From Marinobacter daepoensis DSM 16072 (GTDB lineage: Bacteria; Pseudomonadota; Gammaproteobacteria; Pseudomonadales; Oleiphilaceae): a DNA stretch of 64,000 nt. Within the stretch, counting starts at the first letter, position 1, and the number at the start of each line of letters is the position of its first letter. This document shows positions 1-6,448 of this stretch, one piece after another. The notes under the pieces are model-generated. The model was not told the origin of the DNA, did no database searches, and was given only the letters and a program-made list of their open reading frames with translations. Location of the stretch: positions 1-64,000 of the forward strand of contig NZ_ATWI01000009.1 of assembly GCF_000421165.1 (NCBI RefSeq). Direction: 5' to 3'. Made by a program: the position numbers and the translations under genes.

Positions 1-84
1 AAGAAGGTGCAGGGCCAGTGGCAGCTATACTGCCTGGTGCACAATATTGAGAAGCTGGCGAATTACGGGCGGATGGCGGCGTAA
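1..84 (+). CDS. IS1182-like transposase, C-terminal fragment (cut by window edge)
   Basis: Only the last 27 residues are present, reading in frame from base 1 to the TAA at 82-84. The peptide contains LVHNIEKLANYG, which I recognise as the usual tail of DDE transposases of the IS1182 group (a short helix after the last catalytic Glu). No catalytic residue lies in the visible part, so whether the copy is intact cannot be judged. It reads in the same direction as the cassette genes that follow. Confidence 0.6.
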   Translation, partial: KKVQGQWQLYCLVHNIEKLANYGRMAA

Positions 85-272
85 TGCCGAGAGTGGAAGT
101 CCCGGAAAAGTACCGGCTGGAAACCAGCAATGCCGGCTCCAGAAGCCCCAAAAGGCCGAAGCGAATGACTGAGCATCGAAATCACGGTAATCGGCCACTT
201 GATGGCTGCGATAAAAATGACAGGAATCAGTCGTTGGGAATGACTCGGAATCGGGTTTTTCTACAGCTTCGT
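1..272 (+). mobile_element. 3' end of an IS1182-like insertion sequence
   Basis: The window opens inside an insertion sequence: the last 27 codons of a transposase are followed by about 190 bp of non-coding DNA ending in TTTTTCTACAGC (about 256-267), which has the look of the terminal inverted repeat of IS1182-type elements. Directly after it comes GTTAAGC (271-277), a match to the GTTRRRY core that closes an attC site, so the element seems to sit against a cassette boundary. The left end lies outside the window, so neither the full inverted repeat nor a target duplication can be confirmed. Confidence 0.5.
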
Positions 273-290
273 TAAGCAGCAATCGAAAAT

Positions 291-791
291 ATGGAACCAG
301 TGATCATGATCAGGGATGTGATCTTCCCCGCGGATAGTGAAGAGTTGAAAGCGCTCATTCTAGAGTATGCGGATTGGTTAAATATCGATCTTTCGTATCA
401 GGATTTTGAGGGCGAGATGGCCTCACTCGAGGCTTTGTTCTCGCTTCCCAGTGGCCAATATACGTTTGCCATTGTGCAATCGCAGGTGGCCGGCGGGGTT
501 GGTTTTCGGCAACTTGATGAGCACACCGCAGAGGTGAAGCGCCTTTACGTACGGCGCGAGTATCAGGGTAGGGGGCTTGGGCGTCAGCTCATGGATAACC
601 TTTTGATTAAGCTGAAAAGCCTTGGGTATATCAGAGTTGTGCTGGATGCTGTGCCGCCCACGAAAAAAGCTCAAGAACTGTATGAGCTAATGGGGTTTCG
701 GGAAACTGAGCCGTATTTTTTCAACCCAACGCCCGATACTAAATTCTTTGAATTTGATCTCTTGGGTAGTTGTCCGGAGAGCAATACTTAA
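291..791 (+). CDS. GNAT-family N-acetyltransferase (integron cassette)
   Basis: A 166-residue GNAT acetyltransferase that would transfer an acetyl group from acetyl-CoA to an amine; the substrate is unknown. The acetyl-CoA binding motif is visible as VRREYQGRGLGRQLMD (about residues 87-102, the R/Q-x-x-G-x-G/A type), followed by the usual C-terminal motif around YELMGFRET. The start at 291 lies 13 bases after a possible attC core (271-277); a second in-frame ATG at 306 gives a product beginning MIRDV and is equally plausible. The stop codon is embedded in the next attC site, as expected for an integron cassette. Confidence 0.85.
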   Translation: MEPVIMIRDVIFPADSEELKALILEYADWLNIDLSYQDFEGEMASLEALFSLPSGQYTFAIVQSQVAGGVGFRQLDEHTAEVKRLYVRREYQGRGLGRQLMDNLLIKLKSLGYIRVVLDAVPPTKKAQELYELMGFRETEPYFFNPTPDTKFFEFDLLGSCPESNT

Positions 792-888
792 CAAGTGCGT
801 CAAATACGTTCCGGGCCGAAGGCCCTCCACCGGACGGCTTTCTCTCCGCTTCGCTGCGTAAAAGCCGCCGTTTACGCAGGCGTTATGC
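786..888 (+). other. attC recombination site (cassette 1)
   Basis: An imperfect palindrome of about 103 bp. It begins with ACTTAAC (786-792, fits RYYYAAC) and ends with GTTATGC (882-888). The inner arms TGCGTCAAA and TTTACGCA pair, and the centre carries the CCGCTTCGCTGCG core that recurs in later sites of this array. It overlaps the stop codon of the upstream acetyltransferase, the normal arrangement in integron cassettes. Confidence 0.8.
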
Positions 889-906
889 ACTAAATTGAGT
901 ACCAGC

Positions 907-1269
907 ATGGACGTAATCGCAGAGTCCGCAAAACTGCACAGTCAGGCGTGGAGTGACCAGAGCAGATTCACTGAATGTTTGGAGCAGGCGGCAGGGCTGC
1001 TCAAGCAAGCTTATGAATCTGGAGATACCAGCTCTCTACTTATCAATAACTATGCAGCCGTGCTTTTGGACTTGCATCGAGATTTTGACGCCCTTGAATT
1101 ACTGCGGCTTTGTGATCCGGATTTTTCTGAATTCTGCGCAAACTACGCCATAGCGGTCGCAAAAGCAGCTTACGATATCGACCTAATCCGCCATTGGAAC
1201 CAAGCTGCGTCAAAATACCCCAAAGACGAAAGAGCTATTGTCGCTTACATGGACTGGCAAGGACTGTAA
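907..1269 (+). CDS. small helical hypothetical protein (integron cassette)
   Basis: A 120-residue soluble protein of unknown function when started at ATG 907; a TTG at 895 would add four residues and sits 7 bases after the attC core. The sequence is almost entirely helical with TPR-like spacing (NNYAAVLLDLHRDFDALELL, then FCANYAIAVAKAAYD), suggesting two or three degenerate tetratricopeptide-type hairpins. No catalytic motif, signal peptide or membrane segment is visible. It lies between two attC sites and is therefore a cassette gene. The TPR resemblance is my inference. Confidence 0.6.
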   Translation: MDVIAESAKLHSQAWSDQSRFTECLEQAAGLLKQAYESGDTSSLLINNYAAVLLDLHRDFDALELLRLCDPDFSEFCANYAIAVAKAAYDIDLIRHWNQAASKYPKDERAIVAYMDWQGL

Positions 1270-1271
1270 AT

Positions 1272-1342
1272 GCATAACAAGCGCTGTTGTCGGACTGCTT
1301 TTCCGCTGCGCTACAAACCAGCCGCAAAGCGCGGCGTAGCTG
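1272..1342 (+). other. attC recombination site (cassette 2), degenerate right core
   Basis: Starts at GCATAAC (1272-1278), three bases after the upstream stop, and shows the shared core TTGTCGGACTGCTTTTCCGCTGCGCTAC opposed by AGCCGCAAAGCGCGGCG. The right end reads GCGTAGCTGC instead of a GTTRRRY core, so this site may recombine poorly. Confidence 0.55.
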
Positions 1343-1372
1343 CGCAAGGACTCTACTCAGGAGCATAAAAGG

Positions 1373-1999
1373 ATGTATGTCCCGAATCACTTCAAAGAAG
1401 AAGACCAAGAGAAGCTTCAACAGTACATTCGCGATTATGGATTTGGGCTACTCGTTATCGCAGACGATGAAGGGATCGAGGCCAATCACGTACCTTTTCA
1501 TCTGACCTCTGGGGCAAACTATTCTCATAGATATCTTCAGTGTCATCTGGCCCGCAGTAATCCAGTCTGGAAACGCATGCAGGGCGGAGCTCAAGTGCTC
1601 GCAGTTTTTCAGGGGCCAGACGCTTACGTTTCACCCTCATGGTACCCAACCAAGGTTGAGACAGGTCGGGTTGTCCCAACATGGAACTACCTGGCTGTCC
1701 ACGTGCAAGGTAGCGCTCGGATAATTGAGGATCTAAGCTGGTTAAAACATCATCTAGAGCAGCTAACAAACCAGCATGAGTCGCAAATGGTAGCTCCTTG
1801 GTCCGTGGATGATGCACCAACGGATTTCACTGAACGTCTGGTGCAGGCTATTGTCGGCGTAGAGATTAAAATTGAAGCTCTGACGGGCAAGCTGAAAGCA
1901 AGTCAGAACCAACCAGAGCGGAATCGGGCCGGTGTCAAAGATGCTCTCGAGACCGGAGATGGAGCGCAAAACCGTGCAATGGCCAAGCTCATCAGCTAA
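1373..1999 (+). CDS. FMN-binding PaiB-type protein (integron cassette)
   Basis: A 208-residue member of the PaiB / FMN-binding negative transcriptional regulator family, a split-barrel flavin-binding fold. Family features visible here are the opening MYVPNHF, a central HLARSNPVWKRM, VLAVFQGPDAYVSPSWY and the Trp-containing VPTWNYLAVHV. The length matches the family. In Bacillus PaiB was described as a repressor of sporulation and protease genes, but most homologues have no established role, and in a mobile cassette the family name should not be read as proof of regulation. AGGAG lies about nine bases upstream of ATG 1373, and the next attC overlaps the stop codon. Confidence 0.85.
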   Translation: MYVPNHFKEEDQEKLQQYIRDYGFGLLVIADDEGIEANHVPFHLTSGANYSHRYLQCHLARSNPVWKRMQGGAQVLAVFQGPDAYVSPSWYPTKVETGRVVPTWNYLAVHVQGSARIIEDLSWLKHHLEQLTNQHESQMVAPWSVDDAPTDFTERLVQAIVGVEIKIEALTGKLKASQNQPERNRAGVKDALETGDGAQNRAMAKLIS

Positions 2000-2071
2000 C
2001 CAGGGGCTGTTGTCGGACGGTTTTTCCGTCGCTTCGCTCCTACAAAGCCGCCGCAAAGCCCAGCGTTATAT
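1994..2071 (+). other. attC recombination site (cassette 3)
   Basis: Runs from AGCTAAC (1994-2000) at the stop codon to GTTATAT (2065-2071). The arms TTGTCGGACGGTTTTTCCG and CAAAGCCGCCGCAAAG are close to those of the preceding site, and the CGCTTCGCT core is shared. Confidence 0.75.
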
Positions 2072-2086
2072 TTCAAGGAGTGAACT

Positions 2087-2737
2087 TTGGAGCTCGTAAT
2101 AGGAAATAAAAATTACTCGTCATGGTCGTTAAGGCCTTGGCTACTTTTGTCAGTCCACAAGTTACCTTTTAGGGAAGTGCGGATTCCGCTGAATCAAGAC
2201 GACACATACACTGCGCTTGCCCAGCATACCGATGCAGGGAAAGTCCCGGTTCTCAAAGACAATGATCTGGTCATCTGGGATTCGCTGGCAATTTGTGAGT
2301 ATATTTCCGAGCAGTACCTGGACGGCCGCGGATGGCCGAGTTCCGTTCGTGCGCGAGCAGAAGCAAGATCTTGCTGCGCAGAAATGCACTCGGGTTTCAC
2401 AGAAATTCGAGGCCAATTGCCAATGAATTGTCGCGCAATCGGACGCAAACTTCCTCTTAATGCAGCCCTTGAACGAGAGACAGCTCGGATAGACCGAATC
2501 TGGTCGCAGTACCGAGAAACCTATTTGAGTGCGGGCCCGTGGTTGTTCGGTGAGTTCTCTATTGCAGATTGCATGTTCGCTCCAGTTGCGTCGCGATTTA
2601 AAACCTACGGGGTCAAGGTCTCGCCGGTATCTACAGAATATATGCAGTTTGTCCTCGACCATGAACAAATGAGGGAGTGGGTTAGCCAAGCTCACGATGA
2701 GCCTGAAACCATAGACGTGTCCGAGGTGGGAATATAA
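2087..2737 (+). CDS. glutathione S-transferase family protein (integron cassette)
   Basis: A 216-residue protein with an N-terminal thioredoxin-fold GST domain and a helical C-terminal domain. Visible landmarks are the opening LVIGNKNYSSWSLRPWL (the YSSWSLRPW segment is typical of a bacterial GST subgroup), KVPVLKDND (cis-Pro loop) and DSLAICEYISEQ (the Glu/Asp-Ser glutathione-binding motif). The C-terminal FGEFSIADCMFAPVASRF is the N-capping box region of GSTs. The start is TTG 2087, supported by AAGGAG at 2075-2080; there is no nearby ATG. Expected activity is glutathione-dependent conjugation or reduction in the cytoplasm, substrate unknown. It lies between two attC sites. Confidence 0.88.
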   Translation: MELVIGNKNYSSWSLRPWLLLSVHKLPFREVRIPLNQDDTYTALAQHTDAGKVPVLKDNDLVIWDSLAICEYISEQYLDGRGWPSSVRARAEARSCCAEMHSGFTEIRGQLPMNCRAIGRKLPLNAALERETARIDRIWSQYRETYLSAGPWLFGEFSIADCMFAPVASRFKTYGVKVSPVSTEYMQFVLDHEQMREWVSQAHDEPETIDVSEVGI

Positions 2738-2815
2738 CAATCACAGTCACGGCGACGTCTATTACATTGTGCCTTCGCCTCCATTCCATGGGCGCGCATG
2801 CTGCGGGCGTTATGC
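2732..2815 (+). other. attC recombination site (cassette 4)
   Basis: Begins ATATAAC at the stop codon (2732-2738) and ends GTTATGC (2809-2815). The centre (GTGCCTTCGCCTCC) is less like the others and the arms are shorter, but both ends and the position between genes fit an attC. Confidence 0.65.
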
Positions 2816-2845
2816 GGAGTTTTTCGGGAACAAAGGGGTAGGGCA

Positions 2846-3082
2846 ATGGAGTGTGAAATGTTGCCGCCATGGCTGAAATATCCTGAGATTCCTCCGGGGT
2901 CAATCGGCTGGCGAATGGGGCCAGGCGAAGACTATTGGTATAGTTTTGTGGATTGGTTTGGTCATCTTAGTGGCGGAGAGAGGGAGTTGTACCAACGGCG
3001 TTACCCGAAGTCAGAAGGTTGGGAGGTGTTTTGGCCATATATTCCTGATAAGCTGGCAGCTAGTTTCTATAAAAATCAATAA
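2846..3082 (+). CDS. small hypothetical protein, Trp/Tyr-rich (integron cassette)
   Basis: A 78-residue protein of unknown function, starting MECEMLPPWLKYPEI. It is rich in aromatic residues and Pro (WLKYP, GEDYWYSFVDWFGHL, WEVFWPYI), has no signal peptide or predicted membrane segment, and looks like a compact soluble domain. I chose ATG 2846 because the reading frame upstream overlaps the attC core ending at 2815 and a purine-rich AAAGGGGTAGGG precedes 2846. I do not recognise the family by name. Confidence 0.6.
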   Translation: MECEMLPPWLKYPEIPPGSIGWRMGPGEDYWYSFVDWFGHLSGGERELYQRRYPKSEGWEVFWPYIPDKLAASFYKNQ

Positions 3083-3154
3083 AATCAATCGATTACGTTA
3101 TTTCCTTGCCTCCGCTTCGCTACGTCAAGGCCACCAGTGCGCTCAGCGTTACAA
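3078..3154 (+). other. attC recombination site (cassette 5)
   Basis: Lies between the stop at 3082 and the next gene. The TTCCTTGCCTCCGCTTCGCTACGTCAAGGCC segment forms the palindromic core shared with the first attC, and the right end is CAGCGTTACAA (core GTTACAA 3148-3154). The left core is weak. Confidence 0.6.
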
Positions 3155-3169
3155 ATTAAAGGATAGTGT

Positions 3170-3502
3170 ATGCAAATTATCGCCAGAGAATGGAAATGCC
3201 GAGTGCCAGAAGTCCACAGTAAAGGGTTTACAGACTATCTTTATGAAACTGGGATCAAAGATTCTTCCGCGACTCCCGGATTTCTCGGCGCACAGATTTT
3301 TCGCCGCTCCTTTGATGATAAAGTTGAGCTCACTTTGATTACATACTGGGACAAGCTCGAATCAATAGAGGCCTTTGCTGGCAACGATATTTCGGTAGCG
3401 CGCTTGTATCCTGAAGATGAAGTTTATCAGCTTGAGCCTGACCTCTCGGTGCAGCACTATGAGGTCATAGAGCGTCAGTTCATAACAGAGCATCGGGAGT
3501 AA
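3170..3502 (+). CDS. ABM-fold (antibiotic biosynthesis monooxygenase-like) protein (integron cassette)
   Basis: A 110-residue protein with the ferredoxin-like ABM fold: a first strand QIIAREWKCRV, a helix, PGFLGAQIFRR, then LTLITYWDKLESIEAFAG, which is the strand-helix signature of the family. Members are heme-degrading monooxygenases, quinol monooxygenases or proteins of unknown activity; no heme-binding residue can be assigned from sequence alone. The start ATG 3170 follows the attC core by 15 bases, with AAAGGA upstream. Family assignment is fairly secure; activity is open. Confidence 0.75.
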   Translation: MQIIAREWKCRVPEVHSKGFTDYLYETGIKDSSATPGFLGAQIFRRSFDDKVELTLITYWDKLESIEAFAGNDISVARLYPEDEVYQLEPDLSVQHYEVIERQFITEHRE

Positions 3503-3578
3503 ACGGAGGTACTTGATTTGTGACCAGTCAATCAAGTTCGCTCTGGCCCCTGTCCTCTACTGGACGCTCTGGTTGAAC
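3498..3578 (+). other. candidate attC site (cassette 6), weak
   Basis: The only good element is GTTGAAC (3572-3578), a perfect match to the GTTRRRY core, placed upstream of the tautomerase-like gene. A left core is not convincing and the arms (TCGCTCTGG / TGGACGCTCTGG) pair poorly. Confidence 0.3.
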
Positions 3579-3614
3579 ACCGATTTATTAGCGTCACACA
3601 TTGCAGGAGGCATC

Positions 3615-4001
3615 GTGATAGTCATCTATGGAATCAAAGAACACCTTAACCCGATCAAGGCTCAGCTCTCTGAGGTTATTCACGGATGTATGCAATCCGT
3701 GCTGGGTATGCCGGAAGACAAACGGGCTCACCGTTTTATCCCTATGGAAGCCGAGGATTTTTATTACCCTGGTGGCAGGACACCCGCCTACACGGCCATC
3801 GAGATCAATATGATGCAGGGGCGAACTCCCGAGACCCAAAAAGCTCTGATCAGGGAGCTCTTCAACAAGATTGAGTCCGCGGTTGGTATATCACCCGTGG
3901 ATATTGAGGTCACTATCAAGGAGCAACCATCCCACTGTTGGGGTTTTCGTGGAATGACCGGAGATGAGGCGCGCGATCTCAAATACTCGGTCAACGTCTA
4001 A
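3615..4001 (+). CDS. tautomerase-family protein (integron cassette)
   Basis: A 128-residue protein of a tautomerase-superfamily branch recognisable by YGIKEHLNPIKAQLSEVIH, LGMPEDKRAHRFIPM, EDFYYPGGRTPAYTAIEI and EQPSHCWGFRGMTGDEA. The frame is open from 3513, but the added 34 residues look unlike the family; GTG 3615, preceded by AGGAGG at 3605-3610, gives the expected N-terminus V-I-V-I-Y-G. The catalytic N-terminal proline of classical 4-oxalocrotonate tautomerases is absent (the second residue is Ile), as in the members of this branch I recall, so a classical tautomerase reaction should not be assumed. An attC overlaps its stop. Confidence 0.75.
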   Translation: MIVIYGIKEHLNPIKAQLSEVIHGCMQSVLGMPEDKRAHRFIPMEAEDFYYPGGRTPAYTAIEINMMQGRTPETQKALIRELFNKIESAVGISPVDIEVTIKEQPSHCWGFRGMTGDEARDLKYSVNV

Positions 4002-4084
4002 CAATGTGGTCAGGGATCCCAACTACCCCTCTGACGCTTAATTCTGAAGTACACAGCAGGCCCCAGGTCTGCTTCCTGTTATGA
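3996..4084 (+). other. attC recombination site (cassette 7)
   Basis: Starts with GTCTAAC (3996-4002), an exact RYYYAAC match that contains the stop codon, and ends CTGTTATGA (core at 4078-4084). GGTCAGGG and CCCTCTGAC form the inner pairing, and GCAGGCCCCAGGTCTGC is a second small hairpin. The right boundary is less sure than the left. Confidence 0.55.
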
Positions 4085-4102
4085 GTACCAGGGAGTAACC
4101 AA

Positions 4103-4528
4103 ATGATTCGCGGTTATCGGGCAGCCGATATTGATCAAGTCTTGGAAATCTGGCTATCTGCATCGATTAAAGCCCATCACTTCATAGACTCTTCGTTTTG
4201 GACATCGAAGGTTAGTGAGATGCGTGAAGTGTATATTCCTGCATCGGAGACGTTTTTGTATGAGGTTGAGGGAGAAGTCGTTGGCTTCTATAGCCTCTAT
4301 GAGAACAACCTTGCTGCGATCTTCATAGTGCCTGGCTTACAGGGCAAGGGGCTGGGTTCGGACCTGATTGATGATGCTAAGAATAGGCGAGAGCGCTTGC
4401 AGCTTGCTGTTTACAAAGAAAACACTCCAAGCATTGAGTTCTATGGGAAACACGGATTCACTTTGCTTGGAGAGCAAATTGATGAACACACCGGACACTC
4501 TGAGCTCATCATGGAGTACTCTTCGTAG
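4103..4528 (+). CDS. GNAT-family N-acetyltransferase (integron cassette)
   Basis: A 141-residue GNAT acetyltransferase. The acetyl-CoA loop is IVPGLQGKGLGSDLIDDA (about residues 76-93), followed by LQLAVYKENTPSIEFYGKHGF, the Asn/Tyr motif of the family. The whole sequence resembles the YjaB/PhnO-like small acetyltransferases, with a characteristic HHFIDSSFW segment near the N-terminus. ATG 4103 is preceded by AGGGAG. The substrate cannot be told. It follows an attC and has no clear attC after it. Confidence 0.85.
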   Translation: MIRGYRAADIDQVLEIWLSASIKAHHFIDSSFWTSKVSEMREVYIPASETFLYEVEGEVVGFYSLYENNLAAIFIVPGLQGKGLGSDLIDDAKNRRERLQLAVYKENTPSIEFYGKHGFTLLGEQIDEHTGHSELIMEYSS

Positions 4529-4621
4529 CACGGCGCAACAGAATGCACTGGAAGTCCATGTGCGCATACCGTGTCTTTAGTTTTCGTGAGTAGGACCAAC
4601 CAAGTGACCAAAGGAGCACCA

Positions 4622-4975
4622 GTGAATCCAATTGGGAATGAACTTAGCCAGTTACTAAATAGCCTTGATAAAATTGGGAAAATCAACGAAGAAATTGGGG
4701 ATACCGATGTCAGGGAGAAAATGAGTAAAGCCATTCATCGTACATTTATCGAACCAGTGGGTTCGTATGAGCTTCCAGATGAGTTTGGTATGTTTTCTGA
4801 TGAAGCAAATAGGTTAGTGAAGTCAGCCCTTGAATCCTTCATCAATAGTGTCATTCCAAAAATTGGATCAGCGGGACTGGCTTCTGAGAGTGAACGAATG
4901 GATGCATTTCAGGATGATGACATCGAATCAAGTGAAGGCATGTACTACGACGATTACTTTGGTTATGCAGGGTAA
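4622..4975 (+). CDS. hypothetical acidic protein (probable integron cassette)
   Basis: A 117-residue protein of unknown function. GTG 4622 is chosen because AAGGAG lies at 4611-4616 with five-base spacing; an upstream in-frame GTG at 4571 lacks such a site. The protein is soluble and helical, with a strongly acidic, aromatic C-terminus (DDDIESSEGMYYDDYFGY) that could act as a flexible or interaction tail. No family recognised. The DNA is AT-richer than the chromosomal genes further right, as is usual for captured cassettes. Confidence 0.6.
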   Translation: MNPIGNELSQLLNSLDKIGKINEEIGDTDVREKMSKAIHRTFIEPVGSYELPDEFGMFSDEANRLVKSALESFINSVIPKIGSAGLASESERMDAFQDDDIESSEGMYYDDYFGYAG

Positions 4976-5016
4976 TAAATAGTATAAAACGCTATAAGGA
5001 CCAGGGAGGGTCAAAG

Positions 5017-5694
5017 GTGGAGTTAGCAAACATTGTCCCATGGGGCCGCTCATTCGAAGAATACCGGGCAATGTTCGAACTGTCGGAACAGGATCTGAAC
5101 AAGCGAATTCTTGGTTGTGGCGATGGGCCTGCAAGCTTCAATGCAGAGGCGACCAAGCGAGGGAGCAAAGCTATATCATGCGACCCAGTGTATCGATTCA
5201 GGGCAAAGGAGATACGTCGCCGTATTGATGACGTGTATCCAGATATCATGGATAAGATGAGGCAGGGGAAAGGCCAGTATATCTGGGATTCATTGGGCAG
5301 TGTCGAAGAACTTGGGCGAGTTCGTATGAAAGCCATGTTCTCGTTTCTATCTGACTTCGATGCTGGGTATCGCGAAAGACGGTATGTAGCGGCGTCTTTG
5401 CCTTCGCTCCCTTTCCCGGACGCTGGCTTTGATCTGGCCCTCTGCTCTCACTACCTCTTCCTTTACAGTGACCACGTCGGCGAATCTGTTCATCTGGAAT
5501 CAATGCGGGAGCTTTGCAGAGTGGCTTCTGAAGTTCGCGTCTTCCCCGTTATCTCTCTGGATGGCACTGTATCGAAGCACTTGAGTTCGGTTGTGACGGC
5601 ACTATCCGCAGAGGGGATTGATGTATCGCTACGGCCTGTGAGCTACCGTTTTCAGAAGGGCGCCACAGAGATGCTGGTGGCAAAGACTGGATAA
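5017..5694 (+). CDS. SAM-dependent methyltransferase-like protein (probable integron cassette)
   Basis: A 225-residue protein that looks like a class I methyltransferase. The glycine motif is RILGCGDGPASFNAEATKRG (about residues 30-49), an acidic residue follows in ISCDPVY, and the post-I region is LPSLPFPDAGFDLALCSHYLF with the FD-x-A-L-C-S motif typical of methyltransferase motif IV. A distinctive insert (about 65-110) separates motifs. The start is GTG 5017 with AGGGAGGG at 5003-5010. Substrate unknown. No attC follows, so it may be the last cassette or belong to the flanking chromosome. Confidence 0.7.
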   Translation: MELANIVPWGRSFEEYRAMFELSEQDLNKRILGCGDGPASFNAEATKRGSKAISCDPVYRFRAKEIRRRIDDVYPDIMDKMRQGKGQYIWDSLGSVEELGRVRMKAMFSFLSDFDAGYRERRYVAASLPSLPFPDAGFDLALCSHYLFLYSDHVGESVHLESMRELCRVASEVRVFPVISLDGTVSKHLSSVVTALSAEGIDVSLRPVSYRFQKGATEMLVAKTG

Positions 5695-5933
5695 CCGGGT
5701 GAGATACGGTAAGGCATGTTAAATCCGAGGGGCGAAGCTGGACTTCGGAGGCGGCAGGAAATTTCTGGCTTGGCCAACCATGCAATGTGTTTTCGGAATG
5801 CACTCGCTTCCCTGAGCGCCACGTTTGGGGCGATAAGTATATCGTTGTGCCTGAATCCGGAGCGCGGTTTGTCTTTTTAATTCCATCTGGTACTGTGTTA
5901 ATAACTAATAAATAGAAAAAGCGAGGTTGTCCC
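5695..5933. other. non-coding stretch, right edge of the cassette region
   Basis: About 240 bp with no credible gene on either strand. GTTAAAT at 5718-5724 fits an attC core but is too close to the preceding stop to complete a site. A TA-rich run (TTAATAACTAATAAATAG, about 5898-5915) just before the next gene could hold its promoter, but no clear -35/-10 pair stands out. Confidence 0.4.
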
Positions 5934-6392
5934 TTGGGTGTGGAGAGTGTGAAAAGCGCGCTCAGTGCCGAGGAGTTCGTGTTGAGCCTGAAGCGCTATA
6001 CCGCGCTGGTTCGCCGTGACCGCCGGTTAAAGGGCGGGTGGGTGCGAACAACCACAGTACATAGTCGGCAACTGTGTGGTAGCCGCCTGACTCTCGACGC
6101 AATGTTTGAGAATGGCAGGGTTCAGGAGTTGGGTTACAGGGTCCGGGCCTGCTCGTTAGGTCAGGCCACAACGGCCATCGTTTATAGCCGCGCTCCCGGA
6201 ATGACTGCCGATGAGTTGGAGGCAGTTCATTCCCAACTTATTCAGATCCTGAAAAACAACCTCCCCACCAGAGACGCTTTGATCTGGCCTGAACTGGCCA
6301 TTTTCCAACATGCGGCATTTATGCCCGCGCGACATGATTCCGCCTTACTGCCCTTCAGGGCACTACAAGAACTCTTTGTAACCGAGGAGTAA
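5934..6392 (+). CDS. IscU/NifU-like iron-sulfur scaffold-related protein
   Basis: A 152-residue protein with the IscU/NifU N-terminal fold pattern: CGSRLTLDAMFENGRVQELG (Cys48), then VRACSLGQATTAIVYS (Cys73), and a C-terminal helix ARHDSALLPFRALQELF. In IscU the last motif is His-Cys-Ser; here it reads His134-Asp135-Ser136, so the third cluster-binding cysteine is replaced by Asp. Start TTG 5934 (or GTG 5940), no ATG nearby. It precedes sqr by 56 bp in the same direction and probably forms a unit with it. It could be a dedicated scaffold or sulfur carrier, or a non-binding paralogue; function is inferred from fold only. Confidence 0.7.
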   Translation: MGVESVKSALSAEEFVLSLKRYTALVRRDRRLKGGWVRTTTVHSRQLCGSRLTLDAMFENGRVQELGYRVRACSLGQATTAIVYSRAPGMTADELEAVHSQLIQILKNNLPTRDALIWPELAIFQHAAFMPARHDSALLPFRALQELFVTEE

Positions 6393-6448
6393 TAAGAACG
6401 TTCTGGAAGTGAGAAAACGAAACATCTATATCCAGGAGAAGGTCTGTT

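Noticed and set aside
2798..2845. Earlier start for the small cassette gene
   Set aside because: It would lie inside the attC right core, and no ribosome site precedes it.
3513..3614. N-terminal extension of the tautomerase-like gene with a hydrophobic stretch
   Set aside because: The family begins at the I-V-I-Y-G strand; AGGAGG supports GTG 3615.
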